A stretch of DNA of 64,000 nt, taken from NCBI GenBank assembly GCA_021186555.1, contig JAJKFL010000003.1:32042908-32106907 (forward strand), given 5' to 3'. Within the stretch, counting starts at the first letter, position 1; every line of letters starts with the position of its first letter. A program made the translations under genes and the position numbers. Under the pieces are notes generated by a model. The model ran no database searches. It worked only from the letters and a program-made list of their open reading frames with translations, and was not told where the DNA came from. The DNA is from Reticulitermes speratus. Lineage: Eukaryota; Arthropoda; Insecta; Blattodea; Rhinotermitidae. Shown one piece after another: positions 1-12,720 of the stretch.

Positions 1-169
1 GCTTTAATATTCCATACACAATACAACGTTTTACATGACAAACGTCTTCGATTAATAGAACTTGACAGCCTCTTCTTTAATGGGATCGTGCTGTGGTGGG
101 GGCCGTGATTCATATTTGGCGCGTGTCCGGGTGCAAACAGGCCACTGCCCCACCCACATACAAAATTGC

Positions 170-230
170 TGACGTCAAAACGGACTCTATAAATAAGCCA
201 GTTGCAAGCTGATGGAAAGAGAGGAAAACA
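170..230 (+). promoter_or_regulatory. Possible polymerase II promoter (CRE + TATA box)
   Basis: A perfect palindromic cAMP-response element, TGACGTCA, lies at 170-177, followed 10 bp later by TATAAATA at 188-195, in a locally GC/CpG-richer stretch. The first ATG downstream (229) opens only a 21-codon frame. The motif pair and spacing resemble a real promoter, but no convincing exon follows, so this could be a chance match or a transposon promoter. Confidence 0.3.
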
Positions 231-3230
231 TGGAAGTAGGAGAACTAGAGGATAACACACATGCAGAAGATCAAAAAGTGAAAAACAATTTATAGAAATT
301 AAGCTTCAACGACGTAAAAGATGTAACGCGATGCTTAAGCACGGTTTTACCAGACGCATTATATGCTGTGTTTAGCAAATCAATTTCAATAAAATTATAA
401 AATCTGGTATTAAAACAATTGCGTAGCGGTGGGTTCATTACGACCACACATGTATTGGAGCTTTGAAGTCATAAAGGCCAGGAGAAACTTAAAAGAGACG
501 CTAAAAATCTTACTTCACCTCTAACTGCATCTCGACGTCCCTTGGCAGGATCAACAGGCATATCGTCTGTGATGTGTGGAAATAACGCTTTACAGGGGAA
601 TAATGTGAGAAGTCATCATTTGAGTTCGTAGGAATAGCCTCAGACCTATATACCTGAGACGGACGTACAATAAACTTCCTAAAAGCAGTGGCTTTGTAAG
701 CTGTGAAAATGGAAAAACTCAAAAATCATCTCTAATTAAGGTCTTACTGAACGCCAAGGGACTTAAAACTCTGACTTTAAAAGGAACTTACATCCAATCT
801 ATAGTTTGTATTTAGCATATTAAAATGTTCTGTAATAGATCATTGAAGTTTGTGTAACCTGTATAATCATAGGTTTAGCTATGACGTACAAGCCAGATTA
901 TATGTGGAAGATGTCAACATCTGTCACATTCCACTTAGACATCCATAGATATATCTGCATCTATTCTACAAGGATTGCCAAGCGTGTGTGCAAAATATTT
1001 TTCTAGAATTTAAAAGGGAAAGAGCGTCTTTAATATTTGTTTCATTACCAATAATACGTGCACTCTCTGAAGAGTAGTTATATCAATACAACCGCAAGAA
1101 ACGGATCACAAATTTCTGCCACCCCTTCCTATACTAAAGTCGGGATATCGAACTTGGATGTTCTAATAACCTAATTTGTTAGGAATAATTTTAACGCTGG
1201 AGTATCAATGTAGGAAAAGTCCTTCCACAATTTTCTGAATTCTTATGCTTTCTTCTAGCAAAATCACTAGCCAAATGACTCAAAGGGAACATCAAGCGTA
1301 GTTATACACACAACATAAATAACACAGTAATGTGTAGAACAAATAACATAAATACTGACTTGAAAGCACATAAATAATGGCGACTTTAATACAGCCAATC
1401 TGTATACTAACACACTCACTAAACAAGTGGCAAATATTGTTAAGAAATTATTAAATAATTATAACAAAATAACAGATAATATGTGCACATCTACTGAAAT
1501 TTTGGTCACAAAAATTAACCAGTAATCAAAATTGTTTTGAAAAAGATAAAGGATGTTGGCTACAAGAAATATTTACTCCAAATGGATCATCAGTTATTTG
1601 TGCTTTAGCTGAAATATTCTGAAAAGAAGTTGAGGACATACAGGCCTATTGCCCGAACGTGATTTGTAAGAGGTGCAATAAATATAGTGGAAGATAAATA
1701 GAAGAATATATGATTCAGTGTACGTTACAGCACGACACACAAATGCAGCTTATAACGGTATGTCTTAGAATATGCAATACACCGTAAAAATGGAACACAA
1801 CAATAAATAAGTAACAAGTTCTGCTGCTTTATCTGGGCACAACATTTGGCCAGTTACTACAAAAAGATATATAATTTTTAGACTTTATAAAAGAAAGTAA
1901 TGAGTCAGATCTGTGACAGATGAAATGACAAAGACCAGGAGAAAGCGACAAACAAAAGAGGATGAGACACAGAATAGATGTGCAGGACATGAAAGAGGTT
2001 TTGGGAAAATACGAAATAAAGACAAATATTTCTTCTTAAACTCTTCAGGGAAGACAGACTGGGTGTGAGAACATATAGGGAATGGTAATATTATTATTGT
2101 CCTTGAGGACATCTGGAAGAGTGGTATGGATTTAACTGGCTCTATATAAGTTTCGGTTCAAATGCTTCATAAAGGCCAGGAATTTATAGTTCCTAACAAT
2201 TCTTTTACGGAACAGCCTGTACTATGGGATTAGTTACTCTTATGTTGCATATAAGCCGCAAAGCCGGCGAGTCTGCTGAGAAGATATTTTGGTAATCACA
2301 TCGTTTGTATGAAGACATATATCGAAATGCTGCACAGCCAGCAGTGTTATATATCTTACGAGGTACAGCCTATAGGTTTTCAGGCTTTTACGTTGGGTAT
2401 GGATCCTGTAGGTTTTTACAGCGTATATAGTTGTAGGTTAACACCGACATTTCCGACAACCTTGAAATATCCACCTTAAGAACACCTAAACTGCGTCAAT
2501 TTAGAAGCTTCTACCTGGACGTAATTGTCACCATGAATATGAACTTTTCTCCGAAACGTCGGGATCAACCTGCGACCACACACGTTGTCAAAATCCAAAA
2601 ATTATTATCTGGTTGTGAGGTACACTTTAACATAGAGAATCAAGTTGTGAAGAGCTTCGGATATTAGTACACAAGGCTGTTTAACGCAGAAAATCAACAT
2701 TCTAGATCAGACAATTATGATTTAAACATCACTGTATCGAGGGATTACAGTTAATTAAACGCTGATAGTTTGCAGGTAACCAACAGAGGCGATAAGTTTT
2801 AAACACACAGCTTTTATTGCATCAGGTAATGTGTAGTACAACTAATCCTGTATAGATATCAGTGCCAGTATAATACGCTCTGCAGAACATGTACGAATCA
2901 TGCAATATGCCATAAAGTGGGATGGTAACTATAAATGTACATGATCATCAGCCTTTCGTCCATCTACCCTGATCACAAAAAGGAAAGTAAGAAATGAAAT
3001 TTTAGAATCAAACTGACCACATTCTTCGGGCTAGAAGGCGTGCTCCAGGACAAGAAACTCGGAGGATGTTCCCTGTTAAATTGGAAATTAGCTTTTATGG
3101 TCGTAAGACCAAGGATTTTGATGGGCTATGCACTGTATATCATATACAGCCCGTGGGATGTGTGGGCATTACAACTAATTGTATCGAAATCGAAACGAAG
3201 AAATTTATAGCATAAGTCATTTCCGAGTGA
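231..3230. other. No gene seen
   Basis: AT-rich sequence with only short open frames and no recognisable protein. An isolated GAAACGTCGGG near 2,553 recalls the foldback family described elsewhere but has no mirrored partner here. Confidence 0.5.
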
Positions 3231-3455
3231 CCAGGGACGTAGACAGGGGAGGGGCGAGTGGTGCGGTCGCCGCGGGCGGCAGAGTGCAAGGGGCGGCTAA
3301 ATGAATATTTTAAATAAAAATATGTGACTTTTGCGCTCAAAATTTTAAAATTATTGAGCTAAAGTAAAAGAACATTTAGTAAAAGATTTAATTTTATAAA
3401 TTTCATAATTTATCTTAGGGGCGGCCATTGTAATTACTCGCCCCGGGGGCCAAAT
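3231..3455. repeat. GC-rich segment, possibly ends of a DNA transposon
   Basis: Two GC-rich blocks (about 3,235-3,300 with GCCGCGGGCGGC, and 3,418-3,455 with CGCCCCGGGGGCC) flank about 110 bp of AT-rich sequence. The layout, a 'GGGACGTAGACAGGGG'-like start and a CCCCGGG-type end, resembles terminal regions of hAT-like elements. No clear terminal inverted repeats or 8-bp target duplication were found, so the class is a guess. Confidence 0.25.
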
Positions 3456-4300
3456 AACGACTTCGAATGACACAATTTTGCTGTTATAAAGGTCTCCATT
3501 TGGCGAAATGGGAAGGAAAATTGAGACATATATTTTCGAGTTACACATACATATACAGAAGTAACTTACATTTAACAACTGAGACACGTGTTCAGAATGA
3601 TGTAGTGCCACATGAACGGAAAGGAGCAGGGGCGACACGGTTTTTCTTAATCGTCTAGCCACTGTATTTTGTTACATCGAATAAATTTCAATGCTAATTC
3701 AAATTAAGTGTGATATTCACTGTAAAGTTAAGGGAGGAAGAGAATATAAAACGACATGGTCGTTCTTTATCGCAGCACCGAGCACGGCAGAGCTTTCGCA
3801 TAGAAAACCTGCATCCACCCGTACATACCGTGGCAGCTGCTGTGTTCAGGACGGCGATAAAAGGACCGAAATTTGTAAGGCATTGGAAAGAAATGTAAAA
3901 GTGGTGGTGGTGGTGGTAGGCTTACGCGTAAATACATTTTGTGTCTAGTGTAAGAACACGGAATGTGCGGATACATCGCATTAAATTAAGTATCGTCTAC
4001 TGATAGGAACATCACAGTTTTAATCCACACAAAACGTACACCAATACAGGTATTTTGTTTCGGACCACAGGCTGCACGTGCTATAGACTTGGACGCAGCC
4101 ATGAAGCAGCTTTCCCCTCCTGTTGGTTTCGCCCGGGTGTGTCATCGGCTTCCACGTGCTAGAGAGTGGGTCGCTATAAACACAGATCTGTTTCCACGGT
4201 GCCAAATATACAGCAGAGTTCTCCAACCTTGTTCGGCTACGGATGATAATTATGCATTATTCTCCCTTCAGCTGTGCATAGGACGTTAACTTCGCTCACT
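3456..4300. other. No gene seen; short (GTG)n run
   Basis: Short overlapping frames on both strands, none recognisable. A short (GTG)n tract lies at about 3,900-3,918. Confidence 0.4.
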
Positions 4301-4305
4301 AAACA

Positions 4306-4390
4306 CTTTCTTTAGAATATGACAGTAGTCATTCAGGCGATCAAGAAATTCCCTGAACGGCTCATTCCCCTGTTCACAAGAATCAGCAAA
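4306..4390 (-). repeat. LINE 3'-end fragment (antisense)
   Basis: On the minus strand this matches the last coding bases and 3' UTR of the non-LTR family represented better at 57.2-58.3 kb. The shared feature on the plus strand is a 'TCAAGAAATTCCC' block. Only about 80 bp remain. Confidence 0.4.
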
Positions 4391-6045
4391 TGGATCCTAA
4401 GCGGTGGGCCGGTCAAATTCAGTCCACACACTCGAACCCTACACTTTAATACGTGACGGGTCGGTTAGAAAATTCTTACTTTTCAGCCCTAACAAAAACA
4501 GTTTATATTCAGCTGTATTGCTTGCTATCCCACTACTTTTCCGCAAAGCCCCCGTCACAACTGAAGCATCATATCGCGAGACCAGTTTGTTGTTCCCTGT
4601 TGACAGAAGTCCGTGTACTGTTTCATTAGCCATCGTGCCATAAATCCCTCTACTTTGCGATCGCTTTTAAGTTTGTGATAGCCAAGATTTTGTTTCATTT
4701 CTAGAAACAATGATAAATGTAGGGCGACGAATTCCCCTGATATAATCACAGCCAGTGTAGGTTTTTCACTTACGAAAATATAAGACTTATAACACTTATT
4801 TTCTGCTGTTTTGTAAAAAGGAACTACAGGCAAATAAGATTGTATTTCAGCCAAAGCAACTTATTTATTAAAAGATAAGATGACAGCATACTTCAGGTTT
4901 CTATCGAAGCCATCATTAGGCCCAACATGTGAAAACTGAAAAACACAGGAAATATCCAGTTAGAGCAAAATGGACAATGATGCCCCACTTTTTATTCTGA
5001 CAGATTTTTACAATTATGTATAGCAAAAGAAGTTACATCTGGGGTGTGTAATAGGTATAGTAGGGTCTCTGCTACAAAACGGTCAGTTCCTTTATAGCAA
5101 ATTTAAATTCGTCTACTTACAGCAATAAAAATTACAAAGGTATGCAAAAGGGCGTCTTTGGCATTTGTGTGGTGAAACTTACTTAGCGTAAATAACATTT
5201 TGATGTTACTCCTTTACATTATTTGTCCGATTTGGATAAAATTCAGCATGAGGTGTCCAAAAGAATTATCGAGTTTTTGACAGTATCGTGAAAACCGACG
5301 CATTGAAAGTTGTACTTTACTTAGGGGAGTAAATAAAATTTCCATCCGTAATTTCCATATTTATTGTTCTATCTAAATGACCTCAATATAAGAGATCGGC
5401 ACATAATGCCGTTGAGTATTTGTGGGTTTCGTCAAAACAGGCGCAAAGAAGGCCGTGCTTTCCGTATGGCAGTAAATCAAATTGAATTTACGCGTTGCCC
5501 AGAAACGGTATGATATACTGAAAGTAAGGAACGCTAGAATAAAGGCTACGTCATGGAGTATACCATTTGCAATACTGTTCTCTAGAACATCGTGTATTAT
5601 GACGAGCATAGGACATTGACTCGGAGGGTTGCGTAAGAGGGTGTGTATTTTTAAATTTGTCTGACATATGGAAGGAGTTTCATAACACATTTAGAGCAGA
5701 CGTTTCTTCAAAGACAGGTAGTTTTTAGCGCATACATTGAGTGCTGAGTGACTGAAAAAAGATAATGTGCGGAGCACTCGTAGCTGCACGTCAAACATGT
5801 AGGCCTACTTGTCTTGCTTTAGATCTTACGCAAGCCGTATATAACGACCGTATCACAGCAACGCTTCTCCGTGTTCTCTACATCAAAACACACTTCCTTT
5901 GTTTTATTTCTAAAATATGAAGGTTCACGTTTGGTCTATTTCTGTGCGACACAGGAATGGTGTGTTGATTGGGGACTATGTTTTAGGCAGGAAACGTCGC
6001 AGTATTTGCCTGAGAAAATTCAATAAGGTACCAGTTACGGCAGTG
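4391..6045. other. No gene seen
   Basis: Several frames of 60-105 codons on both strands without recognisable similarity or splice context. Confidence 0.4.
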
Positions 6046-6078
6046 AATAATAATAATAATAATAATTATTACTACTAT
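6046..6078. repeat. (AAT)n microsatellite
   Basis: Perfect AAT repeats running into ATTACTACT variants; possibly the tail of a lost LINE copy. Confidence 0.8.
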
Positions 6079-7870
6079 TACTTGTGGAGTCTCCAATTTA
6101 TATTACCGGGGATGTGCCTGCTGATACCGGGTTTTATGTGTACCCATTCCTTATATCGATCTTACAATACATACCGTTGTCACATATTATTTATTCTCTA
6201 AGCATAAGTATGTTCTTTTCATCTCTGTTTGTAATAATTCTTCTTCTTCCTTCTCGAATCTTTGATTTTTTGGCACTTGATTTATCCATTTACATTTTTT
6301 TCCTATATAAAATTTACCTAAGCTTTATAACATATTGGTGTAATTAATTATTTGACAGTTCATTATTCAGGAATTTTTCCCTCCAATTTCGCATTTCCTT
6401 TCACTTTAAATTATATGCACCTCATTCTTCTTTACATAAAAGGCATCTTCCTCTTCTTGCTGCACTCCTCAGGGCAGTTATGAAAACTGCAGTAAACAAT
6501 CGCTCATTTTCAGATTACTACACAATGCCACATCCTTAAGGCTACATTTTTCAGGAAGTACAATTGAGATGCGTCGCTATTGTTTGTGAATAAGAGTGAT
6601 ATGATGCAGGTTTGGAAGAAACAAGAAAACCATGTGGAAGAGTAACCACTTGAAAACAACTTAATATAAAGAAGTATGCAACTTAATCCTATATACCTAA
6701 CGCGTACATTAATTTGCAGTCCTTTAAGACAAAATCCCTATATTTCTGGACCTTTTTCTTAGTACGGTATTGTAATTTACTTCTCTTTTCATTATCTGAG
6801 GAAAGAAGCTACGAAATTTTGTCAGTTCTGTGTCGCTTACCTTCGTGTTTTAATATCATGACTGGACTTTCATAAAACTTGGTTCGAAGTTTGTACTATT
6901 GAAGACATCTAGGCACCAACAGAAAATCATGGCGTCTGTGCTAATGTTGGAATATCACGCAATATGGGATGCTGGAGTTCGATTTCATAGTTAAATATCA
7001 AACGGATTGGAAAGGCTATTTTTGTAGAGACTCACGTTATAAAATATTACAACTGCAAGAAATATATCCGTCAAGTATAAGGCTAAATTCACGATACGAA
7101 CACTTTGTTCTTACCATCTCTTTATATTTATCTAATTGCCATTGTTAATATAAAAATTATACGCCGTAACCAGTTTAAAACTCTTAATCTGTTCTGCTGG
7201 AGATTGGATACCTTGCGTCTTCAGAGAGAAAACGAACTTTGCACAAAATAACACCTTAAGTGCGGACGTTTCTAATATTTGCTCGCTTACTCACAACCAT
7301 ACACTGCTCTACAGTTTACATACCAGCATAACTGCATCTTTTATTGAATGATCAAACGTTTAAAATATACTGTGGCTTCCTTCTTGATAAATTTAGAGTT
7401 TATATTTATCACATCGTTAATCGGATAAAACTGAAATATCTTCTTCCTTTTAGAACTCTCAGTCAAGATAATTTGACAATCATTCACTCTTGGAGTGGTA
7501 TTAAAATGTGTGTTTCCTTTCGTACATGGTTCTGCTGTCTAGGTAGACTTCAATGTATATCAAGGAAATAACAGTTGGATGGCAAAACGGTATCAGGAGT
7601 TTGGACAGAACCTTCGACTGTGAAGAGTTTTTTCAAAATAAGCAACATTTAAGTAAATAATGTCATGTGAGACAACACTGGAATTGTTTAGAGACTACCT
7701 ATAATAGCCACTGCCACATGCCAAGAACGGCAAGACCTGTTCGATAAACTGATAACCTTCTACGCAATCTTCAGCTCAGTGGGTATCCACAACTATTCAT
7801 CTATTAAGTTCTCAACGAATCGTCATGAACACGTCGTCCAAAAACGAGGTTGAGGTGCAGTCTCCTGTTT
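6079..7870. other. No gene seen
   Basis: AT-rich, with short frames only. Confidence 0.4.
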
Positions 7871-7879
7871 CAGTGTGTA

Positions 7880-8245
7880 TACCCTGTAAGGGGGACTTTT
7901 CTGACAAGAGCAGACCTACTGGAAATAGTTAAATTGAAACGGTTTTAAAAACACGCTTAGGAATTCGCTCATGAGAATCAGACTGGAAAGAAACCCACAA
8001 CAAAAGGCACACTGGGTCTACAATATTCCATGCGAATATGGCAGAGGTTATGTTGGTACAACAGGCAGACCACTATAAGTCTCCAGGAAAATAGGCACAT
8101 TCTCAAAAAGGATCTTCTAGGAAAATCTAAACTGGTCCAACGGGCTTATGAAGAAGGCCATCGGATTGGTTGGAGCGAAGCCAGGATTTCGTAAATTGAA
8201 GCTAACAGCAGGTACACGTAATGCAACGAGCTGACACCCACAGCG
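7880..8245 (+). pseudogene. Penelope-like element fragment with GIY-YIG endonuclease remains
   Basis: From 8,016 the plus strand reads VYNIPCEYGRGYVGTTGRPL. After a frame shift near 8,075 it continues as LQENRHILKKDLLGKSKLVQ, then RAYEEGHRIGWSEARI, and after a stop IEANSRY. This is the order of the GIY-YIG endonuclease at the C-terminus of Penelope-like retroelement proteins: a VY-I strand, the Y-V-G pair, the basic/His helix, the Glu helix and the final Asn-Ser-Arg-Tyr block. Upstream, broken reading such as IETVLKTRLGIRS resembles the linker between reverse transcriptase and endonuclease in such elements. Frame shifts and stops show it is dead. In the family this nuclease nicks target DNA for reverse transcription. 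It may belong to the same class of elements as the hammerhead motifs in this window, but that link is inference. Confidence 0.75.
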
Positions 8246-8594
8246 TGCTGCACATATCCTAGCAGTCAAAACAGTTGGGGTATTTCGCCCACGTTGATGC
8301 CCTTGAGAGGTGAAGTTAGCATGCAACAGGGAAGGCATGTGACGTCTGTCTTAATTTCTCTTCTAGGTTACGTTTTTTCCTCCTCAGTGGGAGCTAGCAG
8401 TAAACGGGTAATGTCTAGTACGCTTGTGTTAATTCTGATTTTCTTCCGTATAAGTGTTTATGGATTGGGTTATTGGCTTGGTTTGGTGGTATTCATTTTT
8501 ATTTTATTTTTTCTTCAGTCACACTGTATGACAGCAATTTTTATTGTGTATTTTATAGTATTTGTCGTTGACGAAACCTGATTCTAAATGCATA

Positions 8595-9552
8595 CGAGGC
8601 TTGACACAAAAAAAACGAGACTGTGTCTGTAACTATTTCTGTTTGACAATTTCAGCAAATTAACTACGATCGCCTTCAAAGTAGTTCCCTTCTGAGTTAA
8701 CACACAGCTGCATACGATGCTGCCAACGTTCAAAGCAATTCTGCATGTCATTTTCTGTCAGACTGTTGAGGATCCTCGTCGTTTTTACTTTCACATCTTC
8801 TACCGATAAAAAATGGGTCCCTTTGAGCACCGACTTGATCTTTGGGAAGAGGTAGAAGTCACAGGGAGCGAGGTCTGGCGAATGAGGTGGGTGCTCCATC
8901 ACAGTGATGTTTTTATTGGCTAAAAACTGCTTGCAAAAGGTCCGAACACAATTCCTGGCGGCGTTCTTTTTGTTCATCTGACAGAATTTTTGGAACCATT
9001 TTTGCACAAACCTTTGTCATGTTCAATTCTTCCGTTAGAATCCGTCGAACACTTTCCCTATCCAAATTAACTTTCTCAGCTACTGCTCGAACACCCAACC
9101 TTCTGTATTTTTGAATCACATGTCGCACTTTTTCAATGTTGTCATCGTTAACAGCTGTGCGTGGCCGGCCTGGGCGATCATCACCTTTCACGCTTTCTCT
9201 GCCTTCCCAAAATCGTTTGTGCCACTCAAAAACGCTTGCACGAGATATGCAATCTTCACCATAAGCCTCAGTCAATAATTGAAAAGTTTCCGTCGCGGAT
9301 TTCTTCAGTTTAACAACAAGAAACTTGATGTTAACTCGTTGTTCACTTTTGCAGTCCGACATTTTCCGTCCGAGGGTAAAAACACGCCTATATTTGAAGA
9401 TGCGTCAACTTGTACTGAGTGAAGCGATCGAGCTGAAACTTGTAACACTGTGACAGGACAGATCATGTTCCATAGCCGTATATTTGTTTCATCCCCCCAC
9501 TCTTGGTTCCAGAGCTATAGGGTTAGTCTCGTTTGTTTTGTGTCAGTCCTCG
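8595..9552 (-). mobile_element. mariner element, internally deleted, TA target duplication
   Basis: Terminal inverted repeats begin CGAGGCTTGACACAAAA on the left. The right end, read on the other strand, begins CGAGGACTGACACAAAA; 25 of the first 28 bases match. TA dinucleotides abut both ends (8,593-8,594 and 9,553-9,554), the mariner target duplication. The element is about 958 bp, against roughly 1.3 kb for intact mariners; the missing part is the catalytic middle of the transposase. Both ends survive, so it could have been moved in trans. Confidence 0.92.
8660..9362 (-). pseudogene. mariner transposase, catalytic core deleted
   Basis: The minus strand starts MSDCKSEQRVNIKFLVVKLK and continues through the helix-turn-helix region. 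It includes VFEWHKRFWEGRESV, the GRPRT linker and a KILSDEQKERRQELC block. Reading then jumps frame, without the segment that normally holds the first two catalytic aspartates, to NITVMEHPPHSPDLAPCDFY. That block contains the third catalytic position of the mariner D,D34D triad, followed by LFPKIK and a C-terminal ERW motif. An out-of-frame internal deletion of about 350-400 bp near 8,920-8,940 explains both the loss and the element's short length. No active enzyme can be made. Confidence 0.9.
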
Positions 9553-9554
9553 TA

Positions 9555-12425
9555 CAATGCAGTAGCCTGTGCAGTAATTTAGAATGACCACTTCTGTCGG
9601 ACCCAACTGCATCGATGCCATCCCAAACTTTCATCTGAAAGCGGGAACAGATCCAGCGTGTACTTTCTTGAGTACGAGGCGATGGACAAGTCAGAGTTCT
9701 AGAAATCACAAGTGCAATATAACATTAGAAGCCTGCTGAACTGGCAGGCGAAATGTTGTAAAGTGAAATGAAGAAGTCTGGAGAAGGGACAGGTTTTCAC
9801 CCATTTCTTCGCACAAATTAATATTTTCCTGGGGGATCAAACGATGCTCATATCAAATATATTTGAGTAGAGCTTATGTCTCTAACGAATTCGAACAAGG
9901 TACCCTTCGAATGAACGTTACGGTCTATCGCTTGAGATAAATCGGATCGACATCCATCTGTAACGTTCATCTGAATAAGAAACGAGGTTTTGTGTCTGAC
10001 TGTGGAAACCATAAATCATCAGAAAATAAAAATGGGATCTTGAAATTTTGGCAGTCGTTTTAGGAAGATTATGAAAGGTGCGGTGCCAAATATAATTTAA
10101 ATCGGACCAAGGAATCTGGGTCGGCCAACGGGGTTTCTCTGCCATGAAATGATGTGTTAAAATTTTAAGTTAAGCAAAATAAGGCAAGTTGTGCCTCACC
10201 TGAAAGTCTTGCTCTAGCAAGTACAAAAAAAGATAACCAAACAGCATAATGCTTACTGTCGCGAATTAAAAGGATTGCATATTCACAAAAGAATTACAGC
10301 TTTGTCTCGATATGCGTGGGACCGATACATGGTCACGAATCTCTGAATCTATTTTCAATGTAAAAGACCCATCTGGATCGAATAACTTATGAAATACCAG
10401 TAACAAAAATACAAAACAAAACGATAAAAGATAAAAATCGTGAATTTTGCTTTAATAATAATAATAATAATAATAATAATATATAACACAATACTCTGCC
10501 TGTACACCGAAGTTATGGAACACGGGAACAGTCAACGTTAGTTAATGAAAGACAGAGCTTGACTGAGCTGAGAGTGATCTGTACAAGACCAGGCGAGTGG
10601 AGGAAGCCGACTCGCCAGCAACATGAACATGGTCTCATCCCGATTCCTCGGCAGCAGTTACGAAATGTAGAAAATTTGATTAAAATGTGGTCACGAAAGT
10701 TCGAAATTCCGAAAAGCGAAGTTCACGAAGTTCGAGATTCTGCTGTTGTGTGGCTTGAACTTTATTTGAAGTGGCTCGCACTCACAAATCACGTTAAAAT
10801 AGGCTCAGATAAGAAGCCAGAAACTGAAAATAGAAAAAGAACTGAACAAACAGCGTAACTTACACTTCGTATTTAATACATCATCTTCTCAAATGGAACT
10901 TTCTCTGTATCTAATCAATTTTTGTGTAATTTTACGTAATCTGCTAAAGGCTGATTAACATACGTCACCGTTGTTTGGTTACATTGAGATCGAATAAAGG
11001 GAATGTGTTACTGTGGCAGCCATACCATAGACGAAATTAAAGACAGTGTTGCTCTACGAACGCAGAAACCGCCGATAAAAGTGGCCGTGATTATGATGGC
11101 TGCACGTCATATGACGAGCACGTGGCTATATATTCATATACTTGCCATAATAAATAAGCATGTTAATTACTTGGGCAATTATATCTATAATAACAAACAG
11201 CTCCCAGTGTTCGAGGGGGGTGGGTGATTCCCGCTTCGAAAGGATAGAAGAGGACGGAACTTAAAAATGAGAGTGTACATAGGTACAAAGCTAACTGACC
11301 GCGTATTTCTAACTGGATAGAGAAGCAGATTATGTAGGACTATCAGCGTATTAAAGAAATTTACGTCTGGAATATTCGCATGTACTGCAGATTTTCTGGC
11401 CACCCCTAACCTACAATTAAGTATTTATACACAAGTGGAAGGGGTGGTTTGCGAGTAGGCCTATAGTCTACTGCCTGCTTCGTCATACAGCACCGTACAC
11501 TGTGCAGGGGAACACTCTTCTATATCGATTCTCCACCGCGCAGCTTCCAGGCCTGCTGGACCACACGAATATCTCGTGTCGGTTGATAACCAGGGTTTAA
11601 CACCACCCCCGTCCTCATTCAGTAATTACCAGCTATCAAACTATGTGTATTTTGTGTTCATCCCGTGATACATATGCACTCAAATGCACGTAACAGATCG
11701 GTGATCGAAGAGACGCGATGATTCGAAAGAACCAGGAACTGCACTCGAGACTGAATCTATGCTGTAAGGATTACGGCTGTCTTGTTTAGACCAGCGAAGT
11801 GAATATTGCGAACAGTCCTTTGGTCCAAACCACCTCTCACGATTGATTTAGAATAGCCGGATGCAGTTAACAATTATGCAATAAAATAGGCCTACTAGGA
11901 TAGCGACCCTGACTTATAAATCTTTTGTAAGTACTGTCGTGCTTTTTCTGAAGGTGCTTTTTAAGACTGGAGGCACGGGACTGTAAAGCTGTGTTATAAA
12001 ATAGAGGCTTGTATTTTTATGGGTCTATAGGCATCCCGCATATGCTACTCCGGTAGATACATTTGTAGAGAGTTACAGACTGAAGAACTAAAGGGAAGGT
12101 ACCACTTGGGTGACTGAAACTTAAAAAAGGAAATTTATGTAAAAATATACCTTAAAGAAAGGGCAACATAATGATTTGGACTGCATTTAACGGGGTCCAG
12201 TACCGGGATGTTTTGAGTACGACAAGAATCCTTCGGTTTCCACAAAACGCATGGAAATCCTTGTCTCGATGATCAGTTATCAGCTTATAAAGATGCAGCC
12301 TAGGCCATCGAAGTAGAATTGTTAATTTGATACTCCCGAGAAAGTAAAAAGCTCAGATAAACATAAAATAAATCCTTTGATATAAGAACTCTCTATACCC
12401 AATTTTAGGAGCCAGGACAAAGAAG
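9555..12425. other. No recognised gene; (TAA)n at 10,453-10,481
   Basis: Mostly AT-rich. A 99-codon plus-strand frame at 10,559-10,858 (Arg/Glu/Lys-rich) has no recognisable family. A perfect (TAA)n microsatellite precedes it. About 11,400-11,640 is somewhat GC-richer but has no coherent frame. Confidence 0.4.
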
Positions 12426-12430
12426 TAGGT

Positions 12431-12720
12431 ATAGTGATTACACGTAAAATGCGGGCCTGATGGCCGTGGAATCGTAGTTCAATTCCCGGCAGAGGTAAGA
12501 GACTTTTTTTCTGGTCCACAGCATCCAGACCAACTCTGGAACCCACCTAGCCCATTGTTCAGTGGGTTCCAGAGGCTCTTTCCCCAGGGGTAAAGCGGAG
12601 GCGTGAGAATGACCACTTACTCCCCATCTAGTGCCGCCTTTAAAAATGTATGTAGCTATACCTCCACTCCGCCACGTGCCTTCATTGCGTGCACAGGGAC
12701 GATTTAACCTTTTATAACAA
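12431..12720 (+). repeat. SINE family A copy
   Basis: The head reads like a tRNA-derived promoter: GGCCTGATGGCCGTGG, then a B-box-like AGTTCAATTCC. It is followed by a body shared with copies at 25.7, 39.2 and (inverted) 47.7 kb: a CAGTGGGTTCCAGAGGCTC-type block, then CCCCAGGGGTAAAGC-GG-GCGT. Mutated but collinear with the other copies. Confidence 0.65.

Noticed and set aside
10559-10858. 99-codon plus-strand frame
   Set aside because: No recognised domain, no splice or promoter context, near a microsatellite; not called as a gene.
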